A stretch of DNA of 19,202 nucleotides from Bodonicaedibacter sp963693005 (GTDB taxonomy: Bacteria; Pseudomonadota; Alphaproteobacteria; UBA6184), in the NCBI GenBank assembly GCA_963693005.1, contig OY843681.1:1-19202 (forward strand). The letters run 5' to 3'. Shown here in pieces: positions 7,481 through 14,996 of this stretch. Made by a program: the position numbers and the translations under genes. Each line of letters begins with the position of its first letter. Position 1 is the first letter of the stretch. The notes below the pieces were generated by a model that saw only the letters and a program-made list of their open reading frames with translations, ran no database searches and was not told the origin of the DNA.

Positions 7481-8385
7481 CCATGGCGCAGTTCTCCGTC
7501 TGCCGCCAGCCGTGGGACGAGTACATCCGCCTCGTGACGCGCGAGGACACCGTCCCGTACAAGGCCGACATGAACCCCGGCCCCATGTACCGCGGCCGCA
7601 AGGAGGGCCAGGGCGGCTGGCTCATGGACGAGCAGGTGCAGCTGCACTACCGCCGCTACCCGGACGAGCGCGTCATCGCGAACCTCAGCCGCTGGCGCCA
7701 CGGCGAGCTCGTCGGCGACGTTGCGCTGCAGCAGTTTAAGGACGCGCAGCCGCACCTCCTCGAGCGCCCGGACACGCAGGGCTTCTCCACCCCGGCCCCG
7801 GAGGTGTACATGAAGCTCAACTACAAAAACCCGGCGACGCTGTCGAGGTTCCTCACGCGGACCGGGCACTTCTACGGGCAGGACATCCTCCCGATGAACC
7901 CCGAGGCGCTGCTGCTGCTCCGGACGCACCTCCACCGTGCCCGGCAGCTCGGGCTCTACCCGAAGTTCGGCAACCCCTTCTGGTACCGCACGCAGAAGGA
8001 CAGGGCGAAGCCGTACCGCGGGGAGTACGACCCGGCCAAGGCCTCCGTGAAGCAGACCATGGAGCACTTCTCGTACAACTGGCTGCAGACCCTCCGCGTG
8101 AAGCGCTACTTCTCGGGCATCGAGGACAAGCGCCGCGGGACGCAGCTGCAGGGCCGCACTACGGTGGAGGAGGCGCAGCAGAACAGCGGCTACGGCAAGG
8201 GCTTCCGCGGCGGCAGCATCTCGAACCCGTACGTCCCGAGCACGGTGCCCTTCGGCGAGAAGACCACCACCGTGCCGGGCCTCATGTCCACCGCGGGGAT
8301 GCGGAAGAACCGCCACCTGTACTCCAAGAGCAGCAAGAAGCGCATGGGCTTCCCCAACCCCGTCATCACCACCAAGAAGATCTGA
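7444..8385 (+). CDS. Mitochondrial small ribosomal subunit protein bS18-like
   Basis: A 313-residue protein (300 if the ATG at 7483 is used). The core at residues about 129-173 resembles bacterial S18: NPATLSRFLTRTG, then the helix MNPEALLLLRTHLHRARQLGLYP. This mirrors the S18 signature of a 'LsRFv-tGkI' segment followed by a helix with RAR-x-LGLLP, which binds 16S-type rRNA in the platform of the small subunit. Bacterial S18 is about 75 residues. Here it is embedded in long N- and C-terminal extensions rich in Tyr, Arg and Gly (SSKKRMGFPNPVITTKKI at the end), as is common for mitoribosomal proteins of divergent protists. No zinc-binding Cys set is evident. The N-terminus from 7444 (MLPGAAASSVGAAM) is Ala/Ser-rich but poorly basic, so it is only a weak mitochondrial presequence. 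I chose 7444 as the first in-frame ATG after the acceptor at 7432. Confidence 0.75.
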   Translation: MLPGAAASSVGAAMAQFSVCRQPWDEYIRLVTREDTVPYKADMNPGPMYRGRKEGQGGWLMDEQVQLHYRRYPDERVIANLSRWRHGELVGDVALQQFKDAQPHLLERPDTQGFSTPAPEVYMKLNYKNPATLSRFLTRTGHFYGQDILPMNPEALLLLRTHLHRARQLGLYPKFGNPFWYRTQKDRAKPYRGEYDPAKASVKQTMEHFSYNWLQTLRVKRYFSGIEDKRRGTQLQGRTTVEEAQQNSGYGKGFRGGSISNPYVPSTVPFGEKTTTVPGLMSTAGMRKNRHLYSKSSKKRMGFPNPVITTKKI

Positions 8386-8542
8386 TCTGGTCCCGATCCA
8401 CCAATCTTGGTCTGGTGGGCGGGGGTGCTCCGCAGCACGGTGCCCCGTGTGGTCCGGCCTTGGTCAGCCGCTGTGGTCACACAGTCACAGTCAGTGTTGT
8501 CTCACCCTTGCGTACACAGCGGGGCGGTTGTGGACTCATGGA

Positions 8543-8560
8543 TGGTGCATTGTGCCGCAG
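8543..8560 (+). promoter_or_regulatory. Putative trans-splice acceptor of the IQ-motif gene
   Basis: TGGTGCATTG at 8543-8552 is followed by TGCCGCAG, with AG at 8559-8560, 8 nt before the ATG at 8569. Confidence 0.45.
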
Positions 8561-8568
8561 CGTACGTG

Positions 8569-10950
8569 ATGCTAGGGGGTCACGCGAGCCTTGAGGAGGA
8601 GGGCATCGTCGTAGCGAGGGACGCCCGCCGCATCGGGCTCCGCACAGGGAACGTCGCGCTGCTCGGGGGCGCGGCCGAGGCTCTGCGGGAGGCCGTGCGG
8701 GCGTACGTCGGGTCCCGACCGGTGTGCTTCACCCGGGCCCTCTCCCGAACTCTCGCCCACGTCCGCCGCATTCAGAGGGCGTGGCGGGCGCACCGGTGGC
8801 GCCGCGATGACTTCCTCGAGCGCTGCGTCAACCGCTGGGCTGGGGTCGGCGACGTGCTCCCCGCGGCGCAACTCACAGCCAAGTGGCGCCGCAGCAGCCG
8901 GTTCGCCAAGACACTCGAGGCATCCGGCATCGCCACGACTGGCCGTGACTTCGTCGCTGGGCTCTTCGAGGAGTCGGGGGAGCGCCTCGCCGACCGCTGC
9001 GCCATGATGGAGGTGGTGCACCAGGCCTACACCGAGGCCCGCACCGAGTACAGGTGCGCCCTGCGGTGGCACCGTGCCCAGGGCGATGGCCGGCGCCTCC
9101 CCAGCTTCTGGGCCACTACGGTAGAGCCCGGCCCGAGCGACCTCATCACGCTCTCGTCCCCGGACGCGGCCGCCCTCACGCTCCGCTTCAGTTGGGCATT
9201 CGACGAGGCCAAGGGGCGCTACGCAGGGCTCCGCGCCTTCGACAGGGAGCGGCTGCTGCGGCGCTCCATCCACAGCACGCCCCACACCCCGCCCCCGGAG
9301 CCGGCCAAGGAGCCCGCCAAGGAGCCAGCCAAAGAGCCAGTGAAGGAGGGCCAGAGGGCGGAGAGCCCCGGGCCGTTCAGCGCGGCGCCGGACCTCCCGT
9401 TGCTGGAGGCCGACGACGCGGCGATGGCGGCCGCTGCGGCGGCGCTCGGGGACGCGGCGGGGCGGTGCGCAGCGTTCATCCATCGTGCCTCCACACGGGC
9501 CGTGAGCCTTGGGCGGCCGCTGCAGCCGCACGTGGTGTACAGCGCCCTGCCGCCGGTGGGGCCGCGGCGGGAGGAGCGCCTCCCATGGACCATGGACCCT
9601 CTGCGGTACTTTGCCGCGAGAGTGGCCCGCGACGACGACGCCCGGTGCCGGGCCCGGTCGGCCTCGCTCGGGACTCCACCGAGGACTCCGCCGCGGCGCC
9701 GGTCGCTGCAGGACCCCCGGAGCCGCCGCCCGTCCCTGCGGCCGTCCGCCCCACCATCCCCGCCGCGGCAGCCCTCGCCGGAGCGGGATGTTGCCAGGGA
9801 CCCTCCCGGGCCCCCGCCGAGTACGCCACAGGAGCCCCCTGCGACTCAGCAACCGACGTCGCCCAACCCCGGCGAGGGCATCGTGCCGCCCCGGATGCAC
9901 CCCGACCCGCCGCCGCTGATGGAGCCCGAGACCCCACGGGAGACACCGCCGCGGCGCCGGACCCGCAGCCCCCAACGGGCCCACACTCGGCCGACATCAT
10001 CCCTCAACATTGCCCGCCGCGCCCTCTCCGTCACCACGACGCCCGCCGCCCCGGAGACCCGCCGCCTGGAGGACCGCGCCGTGGCCCAGGAGCGCAAGAG
10101 CATCATCGCCCACCGCCGGGCCGTCGTTCGCCGCACCGTCGAGGCCGCCCTGGACGCGGCGCCGCAGCAGCTTGTCTTGCCCCCGACTCCTGTCCGATCG
10201 CCGCCGCGCACGCCGCCGCGCACGCCGTCGCGGGAGAAGGGCCGCGGAACGCCCCCTCGGCCAGGCAGGCCGCCAGCCCTCCGCCCGGGCAGCGGCCCCA
10301 TGAGCCCCAACGCAGCGAGCCCGATGGGAGGCAGCCCGCTGGCCGCCCCCTCCCCGCTCAACCCTGGCGCCCTCCCCTCGCACCATTCCCTGCTCGACAT
10401 GCTGGGCGGCTCGCCGGGGGGCCGGCCCGCACGGCTCTCCAGCGCTCCTCGCGCACTGCGCCGCCCGCCGACCCCAGCCCGGCTCCTGACCCGCCAGGCT
10501 GTGTTCAAGCCGAGCGAAGGATCGCCGCAGCTCCCCCGCCTCCCCGCTCCCGTGCAGCAAAAGGCCCCGCATCAGCCCAAGCCGCTGCGCTTCTTCGGGC
10601 CACGAGGTGCGGCGACCCCGAGCCCGGACCCGCCGGCTCATGTGTGGGGCGGCCGGGGCAGCTCCGGCGTAGTGGCGGTGCTTCCGGCGGCGACCGTGAT
10701 GCAGCGCCAGTGCCAGCCAGTGCCCCTCGGGCGCCGCACGCAGCCGTGGCAGATGCACGCCGCCCGTGCCCGGGCCACGACGCCGGACCTGAGCACCCAC
10801 ATGGCGCTCACGGAGAAGGCCGCGGGGGCGGTGCTCCGCTCCGTTGCCGGGAGGGTCCGCCTGCCCACGGCGACCGAGGTGGCGGAGCACGTGACCAGCC
10901 AGTGGGCGGTCTACCAGCAGGACGAGCAAGGGGAGGCCGAGGAGGAATAG
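8569..10950 (+). CDS. IQ-motif protein with proline-rich basic low-complexity region
   Basis: A 793-residue protein that I cannot place in a family. One clear IQ motif (IQRAWRAHRWR, residues 68-78) fits IQxxxRGxxxR with Ala for Gly, a calmodulin or EF-hand light-chain binding helix. Residues about 80-230 are helical and may be globular (AKWRRSSRFAKTLEASG; LTLRFSWAFDEAKGRY). Then comes a four-unit PAKE-type repeat (245-260), followed by a long disordered stretch (about 360-690) full of proline-directed sites and basic patches: GTPPRTPPRRRS, ETPPRRRTRSPQ, SPPRTPPRTPSRE. The C-terminal 100 residues become ordered again (ALTEKAAGAVLRSVAGR) and end in an acidic tail. Pro/Arg-rich TPPR arrays occur in microtubule-associated proteins; together with the IQ motif this suggests a cytoskeletal role, which is inference. 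The start is the first ATG after AG 8560; the frame extends upstream through spacer-like sequence. Confidence 0.82.
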   Translation: MLGGHASLEEEGIVVARDARRIGLRTGNVALLGGAAEALREAVRAYVGSRPVCFTRALSRTLAHVRRIQRAWRAHRWRRDDFLERCVNRWAGVGDVLPAAQLTAKWRRSSRFAKTLEASGIATTGRDFVAGLFEESGERLADRCAMMEVVHQAYTEARTEYRCALRWHRAQGDGRRLPSFWATTVEPGPSDLITLSSPDAAALTLRFSWAFDEAKGRYAGLRAFDRERLLRRSIHSTPHTPPPEPAKEPAKEPAKEPVKEGQRAESPGPFSAAPDLPLLEADDAAMAAAAAALGDAAGRCAAFIHRASTRAVSLGRPLQPHVVYSALPPVGPRREERLPWTMDPLRYFAARVARDDDARCRARSASLGTPPRTPPRRRSLQDPRSRRPSLRPSAPPSPPRQPSPERDVARDPPGPPPSTPQEPPATQQPTSPNPGEGIVPPRMHPDPPPLMEPETPRETPPRRRTRSPQRAHTRPTSSLNIARRALSVTTTPAAPETRRLEDRAVAQERKSIIAHRRAVVRRTVEAALDAAPQQLVLPPTPVRSPPRTPPRTPSREKGRGTPPRPGRPPALRPGSGPMSPNAASPMGGSPLAAPSPLNPGALPSHHSLLDMLGGSPGGRPARLSSAPRALRRPPTPARLLTRQAVFKPSEGSPQLPRLPAPVQQKAPHQPKPLRFFGPRGAATPSPDPPAHVWGGRGSSGVVAVLPAATVMQRQCQPVPLGRRTQPWQMHAARARATTPDLSTHMALTEKAAGAVLRSVAGRVRLPTATEVAEHVTSQWAVYQQDEQGEAEEE
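9301..9348 (+). repeat. Four tandem 12-nt units (PAKE / PVKE)
   Basis: The consecutive units CCGGCCAAGGAG, CCCGCCAAGGAG, CCAGCCAAAGAG and CCAGTGAAGGAG encode PAKE-PAKE-PAKE-PVKE within the IQ-motif protein. Third-base differences suggest the copies are not brand new. Confidence 0.9.
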
Positions 10951-11013
10951 CGATACCCTTCTGGCACTGTACAGTGATGGGACCTCCAGGTGTTGACTGT
11001 GTGCTCCGCTCAT

Positions 11014-11038
11014 TGGTGCCCTGTGATCCGTCAGATAG
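11014..11038 (+). promoter_or_regulatory. Putative trans-splice acceptor of the metallo-hydrolase gene
   Basis: TGGTGCCCTG at 11014-11023 is identical to the copy before the eIF3k gene. It is followed by TGATCCGTCAGATAG, with AGs at 11033-11034 and 11037-11038; the ATG is at 11041. Confidence 0.5.
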
Positions 11039-11040
11039 CC

Positions 11041-12129
11041 ATGCGCCGTATCGGCACCGCCGCTGCCGCCGCGGCCCGGAGCTTCGTGACCTCAGAGCAC
11101 GGCGTCACGGCGGCAGGGAAGACGCTCCACCACAGGGTGGCCACCGTGGACGCCCTGCCGGACACCGCCCCGCGGAGCATCGCCATGTACATGCTCTCCA
11201 CCGCCCCCTCCGCCACGGCCCCGCCGATGCCCAACAGCGTCGCCTTCGTGGAGAACAACACGAGCGCGTCGGTGCCGCACCTCATGAAGGCCCTCGAGGC
11301 CTCCGGGGCAGCCCCGAGCGACGTGCGCTACATCATCGTCACCCACGTCCACCTCGACCACGCCGCCGGGACAGGCGTGCTGCTGGAGCAGTGCCCCAAG
11401 GCCACGGTGCTGTGCCACCCCCGAGCCCGGCGCCACCTCGTCGACCCCTCCGCCCTCATCTCGAGCGCCCGCCGCGTGTACCCCCCGGAGCTGCACGAGA
11501 CGCTCATCGGGGACATGCGGCCGTGCGACCCCGACAGGGTGCGGGCCATGGAGGACAACGAGGCGGTTGAGCTCGCCCCGGACCGCCCGCTGCGGTTCCT
11601 GCACACCGAGGGGCACGCGCGGCATCACATGGTCGTCCACGACGAGGCGTGCGGGGCGGCCTTCACCGGGGACAGCTTCGGGATGACCTACGACCGCCTC
11701 GCCCCGGCGCTGCCGCCGTCGACGTTCCTCCCGACGACGTCGCCTATCGATTTCGACGGCCCCGCGGCCATCGCCGCCGTCCGTCGCATCGCCGCGCTCC
11801 CTGGCCTGCGCTGGGTCTTTCCCACGCACTACGGCGCCTGCGAGGACGTCGCGAGTGGAGCGACGCAGCTGCTGCCGTTGCTGGAGCAGCACGACGCCAT
11901 CCGGGTCAACGTCGGGGAGCGCCTCGCGGCAGGGGAGGCCCCGGAGGCGGTGCTGCTGACCGCCACCGCGGCCGTGCGGGACGTCGTGACGGCGCACCTC
12001 CTCGGTCGTGGGATGCCCCGCAGCGCCGGGGCGGAGGTGCTGGCGGACGCGGCGATGCAGCAGACCATCGACGTCAACGCCCAGGGCCTCGTCGTCGCCG
12101 CCCAGCGGGCCGCCCGCTCCAAGCTATAG
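11041..12129 (+). CDS. Metallo-beta-lactamase superfamily hydrolase, probably mitochondrial
   Basis: A 362-residue MBL-fold protein. The metal-binding set is complete: THVHLDH with H102, H104, D106 and H107; H192 in the TEGHARHH segment; D211 in FTGDSFG; and H263 in FPTHYG. This is the glyoxalase II/hydrolase type of binuclear site (usually Zn or Fe). The long loops (PRARRHLVDPSALISSA, AMEDNEAVEL, FLPTTSPIDFD) resemble a bacterial 'MBL fold metallo-hydrolase' family rather than classical glyoxalase II, so the substrate is unknown; a thioester or other ester is plausible. The N-terminus MRRIGTAAAAAARSFV is Arg/Ala-rich without acidic residues and looks like a mitochondrial presequence. Start 11041 follows TAG-CC; the frame extends upstream to 10990 through spacer. 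The C-terminal 90 residues are a helical extension, possibly interaction- or substrate-related. Confidence 0.88.
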   Translation: MRRIGTAAAAAARSFVTSEHGVTAAGKTLHHRVATVDALPDTAPRSIAMYMLSTAPSATAPPMPNSVAFVENNTSASVPHLMKALEASGAAPSDVRYIIVTHVHLDHAAGTGVLLEQCPKATVLCHPRARRHLVDPSALISSARRVYPPELHETLIGDMRPCDPDRVRAMEDNEAVELAPDRPLRFLHTEGHARHHMVVHDEACGAAFTGDSFGMTYDRLAPALPPSTFLPTTSPIDFDGPAAIAAVRRIAALPGLRWVFPTHYGACEDVASGATQLLPLLEQHDAIRVNVGERLAAGEAPEAVLLTATAAVRDVVTAHLLGRGMPRSAGAEVLADAAMQQTIDVNAQGLVVAAQRAARSKL

Positions 12130-12182
12130 CCAGCCGTGAGAGGCGACACGATTGTTCCATATGGAGAGGATGTGACTGTCGT

Positions 12183-12197
12183 TGGTGTCTTGCGCAG
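12183..12197 (+). promoter_or_regulatory. Putative trans-splice acceptor of the small Pro/Arg-rich gene
   Basis: TGGTGTCTTG at 12183-12192 runs into CGCAG (AG 12196-12197), 13 nt before the first downstream ATG at 12211. Confidence 0.45.
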
Positions 12198-12210
12198 GGC
12201 GTGGCCGCCC

Positions 12211-12705
12211 ATGGCCGACAACAGTGTCACGACGGTGGCGATGCGACCCTCACGCCCAGCACCCGCGCCTCCCGGTGGGCGCTCGCTGCCGTCGCGGCCG
12301 CCGCCGGTCCCGCCCGTGTCGACCCTCGAGCCTCAGCGCGACGCCGGGCCTGATGAGGACGTCAAGGCCGCCCTCGCCGCGATGGCCTCCCCGCCGGCGG
12401 CCCACCGGTACATCCGCCCGCAGCCCCCAGGCACGTCGCTGCTGCGCTACCGCCGCCGCGCCGCGTCGCCTGGCGCGGTGGCCCCACGGCGCCCGCCACC
12501 GCCGGCCGTCACCGATGGGTTCGCCGCGGCGGGGCTGGTGAGGGCGGAGATGGAGAAGCAGCGGCGGGAGGCGGCGACCCTCGACGTGCTCATGGCCTCG
12601 ACGCTGCAACACCTCCCCTCCCTCGAACTCGCCGTGGAGAGGGACAAGGGCGTCCCGTGGCGCACGCAGCAGGACGACCCGCTGGCCCAGCTCCTCGACG
12701 ACTGA
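12211..12705 (+). CDS. Small Pro/Arg-rich protein of unknown function
   Basis: A 164-residue protein that I do not recognise. The N-terminal half is Pro/Ala/Arg-rich and probably disordered (RPAPAPPGGRSLPSRPPPVPP). A basic aromatic patch follows (HRYIRPQPPGTSLLRYRRR, about residues 68-88). The C-terminal 60 residues look helical (GLVRAEMEKQRREAATLDVLMASTLQ) and end in an acidic DDPLAQLLDD. No membrane segment, signal peptide or catalytic motif is seen. The start at 12211 is the first ATG after the acceptor-like AG; a GTG-initiated extension to 12136 would fill the spacer and is unlikely. Codon choice (G/C third positions) and the strand match the neighbours, supporting a real gene, but its small size and simple composition lower confidence. 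Confidence 0.65.
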   Translation: MADNSVTTVAMRPSRPAPAPPGGRSLPSRPPPVPPVSTLEPQRDAGPDEDVKAALAAMASPPAAHRYIRPQPPGTSLLRYRRRAASPGAVAPRRPPPPAVTDGFAAAGLVRAEMEKQRREAATLDVLMASTLQHLPSLELAVERDKGVPWRTQQDDPLAQLLDD

Positions 12706-12820
12706 CGGATTCGACCGCCGCTCGATCCGCTGCTTGTACACTACCCTGCTGACCTCCCGTCGCGGGCGTGCTCCCCTGTCCGGGTTCCCTCTCGTGTGGC
12801 ACGGAATACCAAGCGTGCGT

Positions 12821-12831
12821 TGCGCCTGCAG
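12821..12831 (+). promoter_or_regulatory. Putative trans-splice acceptor of the reductase gene
   Basis: TGCGCCTGCAG has its AG at 12830-12831, 5 nt before the ATG at 12837. The TGGTGY motif is missing from this spacer. Confidence 0.4.
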
Positions 12832-12836
12832 GACTC

Positions 12837-13727
12837 ATGATCCTCTTCGCCTTCACCGTGCTCACCGTGTGGGCCGTGTACAGTGCCTACTGCTGGCTCT
12901 TCTGGCGCTCCCGCCCGGTGAAGGACCGCGTCGTGCTCATCACCGGCGGGGCCCGCGGCATCGGCCGCAACATGGCCCTCAAGATGGCGAAGCAGGGCGC
13001 CAAGATCGTCCTCTGGGACATGAGCGTCGAGGCCCTGGAGGAGGCCAAGAAGCTCATCACCGCCGCCGGGGCCGAGTGCCGCACCTACACCGTCGACGTC
13101 ACCGACCGCGAGCGCGTGTACGCCACCGCGGCGGAGGTGGGCCGCGTGGACGTGCTCGTGAACAACGCCGGCATCGTCACCGGGAAGCCGCTGCTGGAGT
13201 GCCCGGACGAGCTCATGGAGAAGACGGTGCAGGTGAACACCATCGCCCACTTCTGGACCATCAAGGCCTTCCTCCCGGGCATGCTCGAGCGCGACGACGG
13301 CAACATCGTCACCGTCGCATCCGCCGCCGGCCTCGTCGGGACCGCCGGGCTCATCGACTACTGCGCCTCCAAGTTCGGCGCCGTCGGGACCGCCGAGGCG
13401 CTGTACCTCGAGCTCCGCAAGCGGCGCACCAAGGTGCGGGCGACCATGGTGTGCCCCTTCTTCATCAACACCGGCCCTGGTGGGCTCTTCGACGGCGCCA
13501 AGACCAAGTGGCCGTCCCTGCTGCCCATCCTCGAGGAGGACTACGTCGCCGGCCGCATCGTCACTGCGATCAAGCGCGGCGACCCGAAGGTGGTGATGCC
13601 GTTCCTCGTCGAGCTCAGCATGGTGCTCAAGGTCCTGCCCATGACGTGGCTCGCCTGGCTCGCGGAGTTCCTCGGCACGAGCGACTCCATGAACGACTTC
13701 AAGGGCCGCAAGGAGAAGACGGCCTAG
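12837..13727 (+). CDS. Membrane-anchored short-chain dehydrogenase/reductase (HSD17B11/13-like)
   Basis: A 296-residue classical SDR of usual length. Residues 1-23 are a hydrophobic anchor (MILFAFTVLTVWAVYSAYCW) followed by basic RSRPVKDR, as in ER or lipid-droplet 17-beta-HSD and retinol-dehydrogenase-like enzymes. Rossmann motif TGGARGIG is at 36-43. Asp61 at the end of the second strand (VLWD) favours NAD(H) over NADP(H). VNNAG is at 108-112, and the catalytic tetrad is N134, S162, Y175 and K179 (YCASK). Similarity to remembered human HSD17B11 is strong around HFWTIKAFLPGM, IVTVASAAG and VCPFFINTG. It probably oxidises or reduces a hydroxysteroid, retinoid or other lipid alcohol; the substrate cannot be told. 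A second hydrophobic stretch (VLKVLPMTWLAWLAEFLG, about 263-280) may sit on the membrane. Start 12837 places the anchor at the very N-terminus and follows CAG-GACTC. Confidence 0.93.
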   Translation: MILFAFTVLTVWAVYSAYCWLFWRSRPVKDRVVLITGGARGIGRNMALKMAKQGAKIVLWDMSVEALEEAKKLITAAGAECRTYTVDVTDRERVYATAAEVGRVDVLVNNAGIVTGKPLLECPDELMEKTVQVNTIAHFWTIKAFLPGMLERDDGNIVTVASAAGLVGTAGLIDYCASKFGAVGTAEALYLELRKRRTKVRATMVCPFFINTGPGGLFDGAKTKWPSLLPILEEDYVAGRIVTAIKRGDPKVVMPFLVELSMVLKVLPMTWLAWLAEFLGTSDSMNDFKGRKEKTA

Positions 13728-13936
13728 GACCCGCAGGCGCCCGTCAGTTTTCGCTATCACCCCATTCCCACATGTCTTCGACTTCTATTTGATATTTGAT
13801 TCGCCTTTCGCTCTAACGACAGTCACGAGCCACCGGCCCTTGACCACAACCCGAGGCGCCACGCCGTTTTGTTGACGTCCCCCACGACGGATTCCCGGAG
13901 CCACCGTTGGTGTCCCAACACGAAGGTCGTCGTGCG
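13728..13936 (+). promoter_or_regulatory. Longest spacer, with branch-point-like site and acceptor at 13822
   Basis: This 209-bp spacer contains the most AT- and pyrimidine-rich DNA of the window (13760-13812, e.g. TTCTATTTGATATTTG). It is followed by CTCTAACGACAG at 13811-13822, which pairs a CTAAC branch-point consensus with an AG. No ATG occurs from 13823 until 13937, so a transcript spliced here would have an unusually long leader of about 114 nt. A copy of the shared motif (TGGTGTCC) lies inside that leader at 13908. Confidence 0.45.
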
Positions 13937-14914
13937 ATGGTGGTGTTGTTCGAAGGCTCTATGAGTGCCGAGGGCGTCGGGCAGTGCGTGCTGCCGCCCC
14001 TTATGCGCTTTGCTGTTGACTTCTTCGGCGCCCTGTCCTTTGGGGCCCCCACCGAGGTGGGCCCCTCGTGCCTCCTGCGCACGGCGGAGACCCCGGCCTG
14101 CAAGAAGTCGGCGCTGCTCTTCACGGAGAGGGCCGGCGACGTCCACGCGGCCACCTTGGCGCAGCTCCTCCGCTGCGACGACGGGCAGCCCCCCGTCGCC
14201 TTGCAGCACTTCCCCCGCCACGACCACGTCGAATCCCTCGGCCCCCTCGGGCAGCCCCTTAGCAGCATCCACCAGCAACGGCTGCAGGACCTCGAGGAGG
14301 TGGGCGGGCACGACGACGCCCCAGCCTCGCCCTCGTGGTTCCCCACCGTCCCCGACGACCCCGCCCCGAGGCCCGGGGCACACCCGGAGCCGCCCGCCCA
14401 CGCAGACGGGCTGCGGGTCTACATGCGCTTCAGCATCGACCTCCCCGGGGCGACCCCTCGGGACGCCCTGTTCCGCTACAGCGCCGTGCTGCCCCTGGAC
14501 CCCGACCAGCGGGCGGCGGTGGGCACCGATGCCGACGTCGCGTACGCCGCGGCGTGGTGCCCGGACCTCCTACTGCCCGCCCTACGCACCCACGTCCGCT
14601 CGGCCGCCCTCGGGTACTTCCTGCTCGAGGGCGGCGAGGGGCTCGGGGTGCGGCTGACCTTCGTTGGCTTGAAGGAGCTCAACGTGCCTCGCGTGCTCAC
14701 CGAGAAGGCCTTCGACCCGCGGCTCTTGACGTGCACCTTCAAGCGGCTCTTCACCATCGCCCGGGCCCTCCAGGCGAAGCTCCTCCCCGAGGAACTTGCC
14801 GACGTCTCCTCCAAGGCGGTGCTGGCCAAGGTGCGGGCCGTCGATGCTAGCCTCCGGGCATCCATCGACACCGCGGCCGCGGCCGACCTGGCCACCTGCT
14901 GCACCATGCAGTGA
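13937..14914 (+). CDS. Unknown protein with C-terminal CaaX-like box
   Basis: A 325-residue protein that I do not recognise. The N-terminal part (about 1-105) contains hydrophobic strands and helices. A Pro/Asp-rich linker (about 125-155, e.g. SWFPTVPDDPAPRPG) leads to a C-terminal domain (about 157-300) with VYMRFSIDL, ALGYFLLEGGEGLGVRLTF and a basic helix TCTFKRLFTIARALQ. The protein ends in ATCCTMQ: Cys-Thr-Met-Gln has CaaX form, Gln at X suits farnesyltransferase, and the adjacent Cys could be palmitoylated. Attachment to a membrane is therefore plausible but inferred. The ATG at 13937 is the first after the acceptor-like site at 13822; an in-frame ATG at 13961 is an alternative. The frame is also open upstream to 13844 without an ATG, in fairly protein-like sequence, so an unseen upstream start or exon cannot be excluded. 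Confidence 0.75.
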   Translation: MVVLFEGSMSAEGVGQCVLPPLMRFAVDFFGALSFGAPTEVGPSCLLRTAETPACKKSALLFTERAGDVHAATLAQLLRCDDGQPPVALQHFPRHDHVESLGPLGQPLSSIHQQRLQDLEEVGGHDDAPASPSWFPTVPDDPAPRPGAHPEPPAHADGLRVYMRFSIDLPGATPRDALFRYSAVLPLDPDQRAAVGTDADVAYAAAWCPDLLLPALRTHVRSAALGYFLLEGGEGLGVRLTFVGLKELNVPRVLTEKAFDPRLLTCTFKRLFTIARALQAKLLPEELADVSSKAVLAKVRAVDASLRASIDTAAAADLATCCTMQ

Positions 14915-14996
14915 CATCATCGTGCTCCTGGATCGATGCTCCTATTTGTTGTGTGCCATCGAGCCCCAACAGACCGGGCCCTCCTGTCAGTGTGTG

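Noticed and set aside
5391..7625. 744-codon - strand frame, very rich in Ser and Arg
   Set aside because: It is the antisense of a Glu/Ala/Leu-rich coiled coil, which mechanically yields Ser/Arg/Ala-rich sequence. No independent support.
9054..11570. 838-codon + frame overlapping genes 8 and 9
   Set aside because: It runs through the stop, the spacer and the MBL gene in another frame with Pro/Arg/Gly-rich translation. The MBL frame has complete catalytic motifs.
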